Shown here: one piece after another, positions 23,757 through 35,100 of the stretch
Layout: each line of letters opens with the position of its first letter
How positions within the stretch are numbered: position 1 is the first letter of the stretch
Assembly: GCA_018697195.1 (NCBI GenBank)
Contig: CM031858.1
Span: forward strand, 113,150,380 to 113,214,379
DNA from: Certhia americana
Lineage: Eukaryota; Chordata; Aves; Passeriformes; Certhiidae
DNA length: 64,000 bases
Reading direction: 5' to 3'
Notes under the pieces: model-generated
The model's input: the letters and a program-made list of their open reading frames with translations, nothing else
The model's database searches: none
Told to the model about the DNA's origin: nothing
Made by a program: the position numbers and the translations under genes

Positions 23757-26700
23757 GTAAGAATCCTGCCAGTGCTGAAGCACAGTTAAAGTCAGATTGT
23801 AATCTGAATTGCTCTACCATAGGAATAGAAATAAAACATGTATCTTACTCAGAATTTAGTCCTGTGTATCTTTACTGCACACAGAGGTCTATATAGCAAA
23901 GAAAGAATTTATCTTGGTAATATGCACAGGGGCCTGTCTTTAGCATTTTTTCAAAGTTCATCTCAACCTGGAGCATAGAAATTGAACAGTTCTGTTGCTG
24001 CCAGAGATAAGAAATTTTAAAAATTATTTTCTAAATCTTATTAATGCTTTGCACACCAATACATTTTCTTAAAATCACCTGTCGTGAATCTGTATCAGTC
24101 TTTTTTAAGCACAGTTATTGGAATCAGATGGTGTAAATATTTCTTTACCCCAACAGGTAAAGAACAGTAACACGGGCAGAAGAGCAATCTAGCTTGTGTT
24201 TTTGTGAAGATTTCCATTTTCTTAGGAGATGAAAAGATGATTGAAAAGATGATGAAGAGAGAATGGATATAGATAATCGCTTCCCCTATCCTCCCCCTCC
24301 AATCCTATCGACCTGATACTGTCTTTCTTTGAAAAACTGTAAGTAGAAATAGTAATGGAAAAAGTAAAGAAAAATATATGAAGTGGTAACGGAAATGGAC
24401 TTCAAGCTGCAAGTAAAGGTACTATCTCTGGCTGTTTTATTCCATCAGTGTTCCAAAAGACAGTAGTTTTTTTGCTCTATCTATTAAAAGGATAACAGAG
24501 ACATGCATGCTGGAAAAATAGATAATTTTTCTCAATCTGAGTTGTTAAATAAGGAATTTTTATATAGCTTTATAAATCTACTGGCTTTCTAATGGAGAAG
24601 TCACTTTCCTATGGCAAAGACCATCAACCTTCAAAGTTTTTAAGCTTTACACCCAAGGCAAAACACCAAGTATTAGCAAGACATAGAAAGATGAAGAAAA
24701 GAGCCCCCAACATTTATAACTTACATAATTCCAGCAGGAAAGAAAGAAGCATGGATATATAAGGCTTTGTAAAAATTCAGGCATTCTGTTTTGTTCCACT
24801 CCAGCTGTATTTAAGTACTACTGCTGCTGAAAGGTGTTGAGATTATTCAACATAAACTGATCTAGACATTAAATAAAATTTTGCCTTTGGTTAGATTGCT
24901 AGTGACAGTGTTGTGGGTTGCAAAGGGCTGATTGTGAAATCAGGCGAACAACAATAATTCAGAAAGTTCATTTTAACATGACAGAGCTGACTGGAGGCTC
25001 ATTATAAATACCAGCTCCATATAAAGAGAGGCAGAAGGGAATTGACTTCAGTGTTTTTATTCCTGGAGGTGACAGACACATGCATGCAAAGTGAAAATAA
25101 GCAATGAATAAATAAAGCAACTTTGCTTTGTAAAAGGTCAAGCTCATTTCACTTGCAATTTTGACTTAAAATTGTTTAAAATCCCCCCAATATTCAGGTT
25201 ACTTCAACTTTTACATCCCTTTGACTGAATACCGTTCCATGTATTCCGAGAACAATTTTATTTCAGATCACTACTGTTCTGTTACTGTGAGTACTCTGCT
25301 CTTGTCTTTTAAGATATCTCAAAGAAATTCTTGTGAAAGCCCTATTTTGTCATTTAATCTAAGATACCGGCTGAGAAAACTACAGTCCATTTTTAAGTGC
25401 CTGACTGTACTTCAATTTTTAAAAGCCTTAAGGTAGCTCTCTGCCAGAGCAGGAAGTGTAGATAGCTTGCCCCTTACTGCGCATCTTCAGGTATTTTAAG
25501 GGAGGCACAAGTTCAATCTGACTGCCCTGAGCTGAGTAAAAACTGCATAGCCCATAAGATGAAGACAAGATAGACAGTGTACGATTTCAGAGCAAACACA
25601 AGTAAGTTCTCACTGCATGTTCTCTACACATGACAAGTGAATAGTTATTCTTCTTACTCAATGCTGACACAGTAACACTGGAAGATGCTTTCTTCCTCCT
25701 GAAAGCCTTCAGTGATTTTGTAAATGTATAAACATCAAGTAAAAACTTTACTGAATTATCCATCTAGCACATTCCCAAGCCATTAACTCTGGTTTTTGTG
25801 GGGATAAAGACAGGAGGATCTAGAACTTCCTGCCTGGAAAGTGTAAAACATGTCAAGAGATGTACTTGAAGGTGTTCACTATTACCTCTGGTGGGCACAA
25901 GGCCCCAGAAATCAAAGGCATGTCTCCCAGAGTTATGTGGATGTCATTTGGCATGACAATTTGAACAGAATCTGAAAACTCAGGAAGCTACTGGGATAGC
26001 ATAGCAATGACAGATTGATGGTATGGTAAACCCCTTAGCCAACGGCAATCCTAATAAGCCCTGAAGAGACTAACTCAGAAAAGGTTAGGGGAAAGAAACT
26101 CATGGCACACATTAAAGTTCAAATGAGTAATTGTCATGTGGATTCTATTTTGTGGCTTACCAGCTTCTCAGGTTTGGACAGAGCATTTATTTTTTGAAAA
26201 GCTGGTTGCATTTATAGGGCATTCTGTCCTTGGATAATTTTATTTACAACAGGTATCCAGTTAAATCTGCAATTTCTCAGACAGTACTGTATTGATTACC
26301 TTTCACCTTATATTGCATACTCTTTAAAGATCAAATCACTAAGAGTACATTAAGGAGCAAACTAGCTTTTAATTATAGCTTTTTTGTTATACTAGGTAGT
26401 TTGGATTAGTGGTAGATCAGTGTGCAGAGTGTGTTTATGGCTTCCTCTATTACTGTGTTTCCATAATAACTAGAGGAAAGGAAGCCGAGGCCTTAAAAAA
26501 AGAAAAAAGTAAATCAGTTTAGATAGCGCTATTCACTCTACAGAGAACTTCATTGACTAAAATATGATTTAGTTAATGGAGTGAGGTTAGACACTAGTAT
26601 AACAATGGATACTAGTTGAACACCAAAAAGTGTGCAAATCAAATCTGTGAAACAAAGAGAAACAAATTTCCCTGGACAAGAACAAAGTACAATGTGAAAC

Positions 26701-27771
26701 AAGAGAATTACAGGTGAATGCAAAAAAAGAAGAAAAGGATGGGGAAAATGAGTACAAATAAAAATCAGATTTATCTTAAAATAGATTAATGTCAATCAGG
26801 CCACAAGTGATATGAATGAAAAAGTAAAACTATATATAGTACTCTATATGGTGAGTTGTACTTTAATCACAAAATCTGAAATGTAGGAAGATAGTTTTCA
26901 TGTCAACGATTGATTATTTTTATTGCTACCCAAGCCCTACCCTTTGCCCCAGCCATGTTTGTTTTCTCTTCTTCATCTCGTTTTCCTGACCTATCTCATC
27001 TTATATTCTGTAGGAAGCAATGACCTTTGCTTGCAGGACCCATTTCATGCAAGAGGAGAGAGGATGCAGGAATTGCCAGTACCTTAATCAAGGTATTGAT
27101 CTGCAAGTGATCTGCAAGGGGATGTGTTTTGGCCATAGTTAAACTTCCAGTTTATGCAGCATCCTCAGACCAATGCTACATTCATGTGACAGCTTTTCTA
27201 CCCAGGAGCTCAATAAAGTTGCAATCAGGGTGCTCAGTCTGTCTTTCAGGGCTGATGTTTCTCCTTCAGCCACTAACCGTGCTAGGTCCCAGCAGGTGAC
27301 AGGATGGAGGAGGAAGATGAATCATTTGGATTCTGCTGCCATGGACTTACTTATCTCTGATTTATCTGTGAAACAACTGTGTCCTAGAGATGTAGCCAGC
27401 CGCCCCCACTCCAGGGCACTTCCTCACATGAGGCCTCTGCCTCCTCCACCTCCTGTGAGCATCAGCTTTGTCAGTGTGCAGTCCAGCACTCCCCCAGCTG
27501 ATTATTGGTAAAATGCATTAATCCCCAGAGAATTTGCCTATGCAATTCATCATGATGCAAATTATTTTTAGTCTCTCTTAGTCGCTTCTGGGCCAATCAA
27601 TCGCAAAAACAGAACTGCAAAACTTACTGTTCCACTTGTGCTTCTTTATTGTTTCTCATCTGCTTGGCTCTCTGTAAACAGCACATGCTGATGAACATAT
27701 GGCTCAGGCAGAGTGAGACTAGAAGGTGGGAGAACACCCCAGCAGAGCAAAGTGCTCCCTCCTCTGGAATC
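23757..27771. other. Unannotated AT-rich non-coding stretch
   Basis: No repeat or gene was recognised. A plus-strand frame of 112 codons at 27173-27511 is open, with a proline run. It has no recognised domain, and I do not call it. Just after it, at 27510-27600, is a compact AT-rich block with a perfect ATGCAAAT octamer that may be a conserved regulatory element. Confidence 0.45.
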
Positions 27772-28130
27772 ATCACAGAACCATAGAATGGTTTGGGTTG
27801 GATGGGACCTTAAAGATCATCTACTTCCACCCCCGCTGCCACCTTCCAACAGACCCGGTTGCTCACAGCCCTGTCCAGCCCAGTCCTGAACACTTTCAGA
27901 GATGGGACATCAACAGCATCTCTGGGCAACTTGTTCTAGTGCCTCACCACCCTCACAGTAGAGAATTTCTTCCTAATACCTCACCGACATCTACTTTCCG
28001 TTTAAAGCTGTTGTCCATTCTCCTATCACTCCATTGTCCCTGTAAGACATGCCTCTCCGGTTTTCTTGCATAGTTGCTCTAGATACTGAAAGGCCACAGC
28101 TATGTCTCTGGATCTTATTGAGCCTCAGAA
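27772..28130 (-). mobile_element. CR1 LINE fragment, minus orientation
   Basis: The plus strand starts with the inverted 3' end (CACAGAACCATAGAATGG, then 'gggaccttaaagatcatct'). It continues through inverted CR1 blocks ('ctgggcaacttgttctagtgcctcaccaccctcacagtag' in parts, then 'attctcctatcactccattgtccctgtaa'). The 3' terminus is at 27772 and the truncated 5' side fades out around 28125-28135. A short (TTTG)n tract at 28190-28215 follows. Confidence 0.9.
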
Positions 28131-30339
28131 GAAGAAAATTCCTAACTAATTTACCAATAGTCAGAAAGCCTTTTATTTAAAATTATTTACTTTTGTTTGT
28201 TTGTTTGTTTTGTTAGAAAGGAAAAGTTAAAAAGTAGTACAGATAATAGACTAGGGCTTCTACCTGTCAACAATTTTTACCCTATTCACAGGTTGGCTGA
28301 CTGGCTCAGAAATTCTGTTTTGGTATCTTATATCCTGTACAAGCTGCCCCTGGTACCCCAGCAGTCCCGGAGGTTCTGTCTTGTATTGGCTTTGAAGTTG
28401 TGCCCTGATACCCCTCTGCTCCACTCACGCTATGTGCAAGGCATCAGTGAACACCCAGACTGGGACCCTGGCAAAAATATAAAACTGATTTTTTTTTTCA
28501 GCCAGATCAGCAGGCTGGAGATATTAGGTTCATTACAAGACCACTAGGTGGCAATTTAGTAGCCCTGTTTTTAATATATTTGATTTCTTTGTTGCTTTAG
28601 ATAGAAACTTGATGAATGGCAAATTGAACAGTATTCTGGAAAACCTGTACTGGCTGTTCCTGCCAAATATATCAAAGTCTTTCTGCTTATCACACCTGTC
28701 CCAGAGATTCATTAAATTCAGTGAATGCCTCTGAGCACTCAGTGAACACCTCTGGCCAGGTGGCAGGAAAGGTAATTGATTATCAAGAAAAACTGAGTCC
28801 TTCTAGCTCTTTAATAAATACTTGGTGTTGCAGGCTGTATAGGAGTCGTAACTGTACATGCCATGAGATTAACCCTGTTCACAGCCACAGCTATAGGACC
28901 ATGACATAACTCTCTGCATGCACTGAAGGTGAATTTCTGTGGCAGCACACCAAAGGCAACAGGAGAGCTACTGTAGCCTTTATCTGCCAAATCTGTGACC
29001 CCACAAGCCATTTGCCTCAGTAACTGTAGATCAGAAAGGTGAACCTTTTTCCCAGAAATTCAAAGTTCTTTTCCTAATAAACAGCTGTTGTATGGTTGTC
29101 TGAGAGGACTGGATTGCTGCAGAAAGTATTTCAGGTCTGGAAGATTTAAGACTGACATCTAAACAGAGAGAGGAGGTGCACAACTCAAGTGTATGTGTAT
29201 GTGAGTTTGTACAGTCACTTTCATTGCAAATACTATATAATTGATAGAAATCGATGTGATACCACAAGGTATATACCAAAACACACACAAAAGCTACATA
29301 CAAGAGAATGTTTTAATTGCATACCTCTTCACCTTTGGGATAAGGGGTTTTTTTGGTCCCTTTATTCAGTCTTTATGAATTTTACTTAGCAGTGAAGTGA
29401 TGCTGAAATAACTGATCCCAGAACTTTTGTGAAATCTATTTATAGTAGCGCCCACGGTTAATGATTCAATAAGGAGGCTTACAAAGTATTTTTTCCCAGT
29501 GATCTCCCAGTGACACATACTAAAAGTGGTGAGTTTTTGATGCACTGACATTTGTTCCTGGGGAAAAAAAAAAGAGCAATAGCATATTGTAAAATTTCAG
29601 CCTTCAGATGCTAAAAATAGGAGAAAATGGAAGAAAAGAATTGCTTGAAGTCAGAAACCAACATAACAATATGTAATGCTTCTGTAGCTTCAAAGCAGGC
29701 TGACTCAGAAGCTAATGTTTTTGTGGAAAAGGTCAAGAAGAAAATGGTTTATGATTTTCAGTGATCTTTATATAAAATGATTGTTAGGTATCCAATTACC
29801 GAGCTACTACCTGATGAAAAAAAATTCAATCAGTCTGTTAATATCAGAAAATATTTCAAATGAGTGCAGCTTAAATTTGCAAGGTATGGGGAGGGAAGAC
29901 AGAAGCGATAACATTGATGAAATGTAAAGAAAGGTTTTGTGAAGAGAGCCTCAATCCAGATGAAACATAGAACAAATGATGCCCCCAGATAACATAGTAA
30001 GAGGAACCAAATTGAACAATAAATAACTGCATTAATAATAGGAAGATTGATACCAGTTTAGAATTCCTTTTTTTCTATGTTTCCTTTCAACTGTGGTTTT
30101 CATCTGTAAAGGAACTGAGAAAGGGATTCTCACTTAAGGTAGGAATATCTTAGCATTAAAGAGAGTCAGCTGAAATGGGGGCAGGTGAGGAAGAGAAGGT
30201 AACTGTTTCCAAACCAGCTAGGAGAAAGGAAAACTTATTTCTTCTTTTATGTACAGCTTGGAAACTGCACTTATTTTTATCAATAATGAATATGAAGTGA
30301 AAAATTGGAAAAAAATTCCCGGGATTTATTCGAGTAAGA
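28131..30339. other. Unannotated non-coding stretch
   Basis: It contains a (TTTG)n tract at 28190-28215 and a CTCF-like site at 28538-28555. Otherwise there is no recognised element. Open frames are short and on both strands. Confidence 0.5.
28538..28555 (+). promoter_or_regulatory. CTCF-like site
   Basis: The sequence AGACCACTAGGTGGCAAT contains CCACTAGGTGGCA, which fits the CTCF core CCACNAGGTGGCAG at every defined position but the last. The orientation is plus. With the minus-oriented site at 23514 it forms a divergent pair, the arrangement often seen at domain borders. Binding is inferred from motif only. Confidence 0.5.
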
Positions 30340-30680
30340 GGGTTTGAGCACCGCACCAATATATAAATATCTGAAGAGAATGGAGCCAGGCTCTTCTCAG
30401 TGATGCCAAGCAATGGGACAAGAGACAATGGGCTGATTTCTGAGACTGATGCTCAGAAATTTCTACCTGAATATGAGAAAGAACTTTACTGTGAGAGAGA
30501 CCATTCAATGAAACAGATTTCCCAGAGAGGTTGTGGTGCCTCCCTCACCAGACATATCCAAGAACCATCTGCATACAATCCTGTGCTATGTGCTCTAGAG
30601 TGATTGTGCTTGAGCAGGGAGGTTGGACCTGGTGACCCACTGTGGTCCCTTCCAACCTGACCCATTCTGTGATTCTGTGA
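30340..30680 (+). mobile_element. CR1 LINE fragment, well preserved 3' end
   Basis: It shows the characteristic 'tataaatatctga' block, 'ggagccaggctcttctcagtg', 'gggacaagagacaatggg', and 'cccagagaggttgtgg'. It then has 'gcttgagcagggaggttgg' and 'ggtcccttccaacctgac', and ends with two copies of the terminal repeat, ATTCTGTGATTCTGTGA. Plus orientation. It belongs to a different CR1 subfamily from the element at 31166, judged by the 'gagcaggg' and 'tctggacac'-type 3' half. Confidence 0.92.
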
Positions 30681-30959
30681 ATACATTAGAAAGTGAAGAA
30701 GATCTTAGATTTCTGAAGTCGTGGGGTTTTTTTGGCATAGCTCAAGACCCTAGAAGTTGTAAGAGTGGTTCTGTTCCTTTTCATGCAGTGACTGATATCA
30801 AACAGCCGCTGGTTTCGTGTTTGCTCCCAGCCCTGGGCATGTGTTACCTGCTGTAAATCCCAATGCCATCCGCTGAAGGAAGGGGTTTACCAGAAGGTGC
30901 TGAGGCACAAGAACACGCTCTGGTATGTTTAGATGTTTTGAAGTTGGCATTTCTCTACC

Positions 30960-31160
30960 GGCATTCTTTCCCGATGCTTCGCTAAGGCAGAGACCCAACC
31001 CCAGCCGCGGCGGCCAGCGCTGCCCGCCCTCTGCCGGCGAGAGGCGGTACTGCAGCTGTCGGCTGCCGCGATGGATCGCGTCCCTCCCCTGTCCCCGTCC
31101 TCCCCATCCCGCGTCCCCCGCAGGGCTTCCTACAGCCTAGCGAGGAGGGAGCCGCGCCAA
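30960..31160. promoter_or_regulatory. Small CpG-rich patch
   Basis: About 200 bp is dense in CG (CCGCGGCGGCC, GCCGGCGAGAGGCGG and similar), isolated in AT-rich DNA. It directly abuts the 5' end of the CR1 at 31166. It could be a minor promoter or an orphan CpG island. It could also be GC-rich DNA carried in with an insertion. There is no CCAAT or TATA box that I would trust, and no splice donor of quality. Confidence 0.4.
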
Positions 31161-31165
31161 GGATC

Positions 31166-31383
31166 GTCCTGTGAGGAAAGGCTGAGAGGTTTGCTGTTCT
31201 TCAGCCTGGAGGAGAGCTTTCTGGCGGACCTTAGAGCAGCCATCCAGCGCCTGCTGGGGACCTGGAGAGAAACTTTATACAAGGTCTGGTAGTGATAAGA
31301 GAAGGGGGAATTACTTAACGGTGCAAGAGAGTAGGTTTAGATTAGGTATTTGGAAGGCAATCTTTATTGTGAGGGTAGTGAGA
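31166..31383 (+). mobile_element. CR1 LINE, 5' part of a copy split by an LTR
   Basis: It starts with 'cctgtgaggaaaggctgag', then 'gctgttcttcagcctggagga', 'gagaaactttatacaaggtctg', 'gtaggtttagattaggtatt', and 'tctttattgtgagggtagtgaga'. It stops abruptly at GTGAGA, where a solo LTR begins. The element resumes at 31959 with the same GTGAGA, so the two parts are one insertion event. Confidence 0.9.
31378..31383. repeat. Left target-site duplication GTGAGA
   Basis: Perfect 6-bp copy matching 31959-31964. It is part of the CR1 sequence at the insertion point. Confidence 0.85.
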
Positions 31384-31958
31384 TGTTACTGTGTTAGGTT
31401 TAGTCAGGTCTGGACAGAAGACACTAGACACGAAGGTATCTCGTTCAGACTCCGTTGTTTATTATATCTTATCTATGGTACAGTCTCACACAATGTAAGC
31501 TCTGTTTTACAAGGCAAGAAAATGTCTACTTCTACTTCATTTCAAGAACTTTTAAACAATAAAAAAGGCCAACTAAAACCCGACACTTAAGTTATTTTTA
31601 TTTATAGCCCAGTTGAAGATCACTCAATGTCCGCAATGAGGCTTTTACTAACCAATTACAAAAGATCACCTAAACCTGAGAAGGAGACGGAAGAAGAAAG
31701 TGAAGAAGAAGGACTCAGACAATGCCCAAACCTCTCCATATTGTCTCTTATATGATTCTACATCCTAAACTCCCAAACCTGAAATATTTCACCCTGTGAC
31801 ATTGCGCACTTCTATGCAGCTACACACACACCCCCTCAGTGCCATCACTCAGTCTTGGAAGCCATTCCCACGGCCTCAGCTCAAAGGCAGTATCCATCTG
31901 AGGATCACTACCTGTCAAAGCACAAAGCCTGATGCTTTCAGCATTCAGGGTTCCAACA
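31384..31958 (-). mobile_element. Solo LTR of an endogenous retrovirus (575 bp)
   Basis: The ends are TGTT...AACA, and the element is flanked by a perfect 6-bp target duplication, GTGAGA, at 31378-31383 and 31959-31964. The host CR1 reads through when the LTR and one copy of the duplication are removed, which fixes both boundaries. A 6-bp duplication fits class II (beta/alpharetrovirus-like) integrases. On the minus strand a CTATAAA box (31601-31607) is followed by AATAAA (31458-31463), a sensible U3-R-U5 order, so I place it on the minus strand. There is no internal region or second LTR, so it is a recombination-derived solo LTR. It carries no coding sequence. Confidence 0.88.
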
Positions 31959-31964
31959 GTGAGA
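31959..31964. repeat. Right target-site duplication GTGAGA
   Basis: Perfect 6-bp copy matching 31378-31383. The CR1 consensus continues from here with 'cacaggaacag'. Confidence 0.85.
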
Positions 31965-32145
31965 CACAGGAACAGATTGCCCAGCTTCTCCCAAAGAAGC
32001 TGTGGATGCCCCATCCTTGGGAGTGTCCAAGGCCAGTTTGGATGGGGCTCTGAGCAACCTGGTCTAGTGGAAGGTGTCCCTGCCAATGGCAAGGGGGTTG
32101 GAACCAGGTGGTCCTTCAAAGCCAAACCATTCTAGGATTCTATGA
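31965..32145 (+). mobile_element. CR1 LINE, 3' part of the LTR-split copy
   Basis: It continues the element from 31383: 'aacagattgcccagcttctc', 'gctgtggatgccccatcctt', 'ggatggggctctgagcaacc', 'tggtctagtggaaggtgtcc'. The 3' end has 'caaaccattctaggattctatga'-type sequence at 32126-32145. The two halves total about 400 bp, close to the size of the other copies here. Confidence 0.92.
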
Positions 32146-35100
32146 TGTCCCACATTTTCATTGCGCAATAGGTAAAGGGAAGCTGAATAGAGGCTACAAA
32201 GCTCTCTGGCAAAAGCATTCTTTATTTTACATTGATTCCTCACATTAAGTAGTTGTTAATTACACTGGCAAAGCCTTGTGTTTGAAAATTTTCTGCAAAA
32301 AACTCAATTAAAAGCACATGAAATATTTTTTGCTTATTTCCCATGTGCAAGCTGAGAAACTTTATGTTCAGTCATAAGTAGTAGCAGTAGGAAACTACTT
32401 TCTATATAAAAGTCCTAGAAAATTCTTTCAGGAAGAATTTTTCTTTCTTTCAGAGAGAAAAATTATTTTAGAGTGCTACAGAGAATATTATAAAAATAAA
32501 AATTTTCTTTGACCTTGAAAAACAGCATAGAGATTTTATTTTAATCAAATAGGTGGATTTTAATTCCTGGCAGCCGTTGCTTTAATTATCAACAATTAAA
32601 ACAATTTCATAATTCTTTCTTTTGACAAAGTAATAATTTTCCAAACACTCTTTATTTCCCCTTTTAAGCCATGACAAATTAATGTATGTGGGCATTTCAA
32701 CACATCAGGCTTCAAAGCTCATTTAAAACATTTTTTTTGTAGGGTTTACTGTGTTACTTGTTGCCTATATTATTTTTTTCCTTTACATCAAAAACAAATA
32801 ACCAACCAATAACGTCCTCCATGCCATATCTGAAACTCATAAAAAAAAAGCCCTCAGATGCACTGTTATCTAAATAACATACTTAAAACCTGAACTATGA
32901 ATAGAAATTAAAGGCTATAGAGTAATTTTTTTCCTCATTTTTGTGAATTATACCAGTTGTCTTCCTACTTTATAGCTGTCTTTTATCTTCCAGCAGTGAC
33001 ACCCCCATCTGACTTATGATCTCTCCACAGGAAGTCATTGAGTGACACAATAGAGTTAATGAATTGGTCTTTCACCTCCAAAAACCTGATCTAAATGCTA
33101 GCCTGAGATAATGAGCATGATGGAGTTCAGTAATGTCAGCAGAGTATTAACTTCTGTTTAAAGGAAGAATGAGCACTGGCAGGAAAATGGATTTTAAGAG
33201 AGATTTGGAGCAATTGCACCTGCATGCATTATGGCAACTCCAGCCTTCCTTCATTAGAGTCATATTCACATTATCCTTTTGCTATTTGAATAGAATTTGG
33301 CAGAGGTTTGTCTGCAGAGTGTATCATTTATCAGGGATCTTTCTAGATATTTAAGTTCCCTACCATTCTAATATCTGAACACTACACCTTCAGTACCTGG
33401 TGGTTCAATGTCACAATACAACTATACAGAGAATCAGAGAGGACCACTTAACCAGTCAAGGGTATTTTATCACAGACATACATAATGACAGTATATTTCA
33501 GGGAAAAAAAAAACAAAACCAAACAACAAAACACTACCATCTAGGAAGAGCTGGGTTAACTGCAGAAGTCAGCAGGACTGACAGTGTTTATCTTTCCACC
33601 ACAGAAAGGCCAAATACAGCATACTTCACTGAGGATTGCTATCCCTGCTGTAGGTGGACTATTGAGATGTCCTGGAGGCCTTCAGGGGTAACTCTACAGA
33701 GCATCTACTGAGGTAACACCTTTGCTCATTTTTGGAGCCTCTACCTAGCTGCAGCTACATCAAGAAGTCAAACAGAAAAGGAAAATCCCAAGCAGCAAAC
33801 CCCAAGACTCACCACCAGCAAAAAAAGCCCAAAATAAGTAAAGTCTTAACACAACAGGAACAGCAGCAGCTATTCCTTCCCCACATTTATCCCCACTGAA
33901 TTTTTTTTCTTTGTGAATGTCCTGTGTCTTTGGGAGAGAGATGGTGATACTCCTTACTGCTCCTCAAAATTATAAGGGAGAACAAGATGCTCAGAGTAGC
34001 TCTACTGTTGCCCTGATTTATTTCCTGCACACAACAAAATTCAAGCTTTTACCTCAAAAAAACAACAGCAACAACTACAAAACAAAACTGAAACCAACCA
34101 AAAAAACAAACCCCACCAAACCCCCAAACCTCAACCCAATCTAATCCAGACCAAACAAAACAAACAAACAAATAATCAAAACAAAAGAAAACATAAATCA
34201 AGTACTTTCAAACTAACCAGTAAAATTTTTCAAGACAATAGAACCCTGAAAACCAAAGGAAGCAAGGATTTTAGAACAGTGACATAGTTGGTACTGTCAC
34301 ATGTACACAGAAAACATCTTTACCTCTTAGCCAAATAAGCTTTACTTTTTCCTGAGTGGCAGCAGCAGCATCTGAGTAACTTGTTCCCTGCACAGTCATT
34401 AGCTCCTCACACTTACAAAGGCTGACATTAATGCACTCACCAGCTCTGTATCTCACTGACTTTAGGCATCCAATCCTAGTGAAATATATCTATTACAGCA
34501 GGCTGTAAACAGTTTACAGGCTGGTATTCTGTTAGCTTAACCATTATCATCGTTTTTACTTTCTTCTTGTTTTAACATTTGTTTGGGCTGTTTGTTTTTC
34601 CTTCACAGCTTTTGATTCACCCCTAATTACAGTCCATAAACTGTTTTAATGTAGCTTTGTCCTCCTCCTGTGCTCTCCTGTGTTCCCCTCCACAGCTGCC
34701 TGCAATTCCCACTAAAAATTCCCACCAAAAGGCTGGTTCAGACCCTCACTGTGCATAGGTTTATATCCAAGTTTATCTGAGCCCAGACTACGCCTGTCTC
34801 TGATCAAAGGTTAATTTTAAACTTAAGCAGATGTTTGTCCCCAGAGTTTACATAGTTTATATATTTGGAAGACAAATGGTCTCTTGGCTTTTGTTGTTCT
34901 ACATTAAACAAGCCAAATTCGCTTTGGGTATGACCGACAGGGAGCAGGCAGTGGGGTTTGTGCTCAGCCAGTGCCAGGGGCCAGCTGAACCACAGCAAAC
35001 CTGTGCCTGAAGCCAGGCAGGTCCGTGTGTGTCTGTGTGGGTACCTGCTTAGTGTTACACTTAAAGGTACCTAGTCTTGCCCCTCAGGGCATATTTCAGC

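Noticed and set aside
27173..27511. 112-codon plus-strand frame with a proline run
   Set aside because: No recognised domain, no start context or splice sites of quality, and a composition driven by a CTCCTC stretch.
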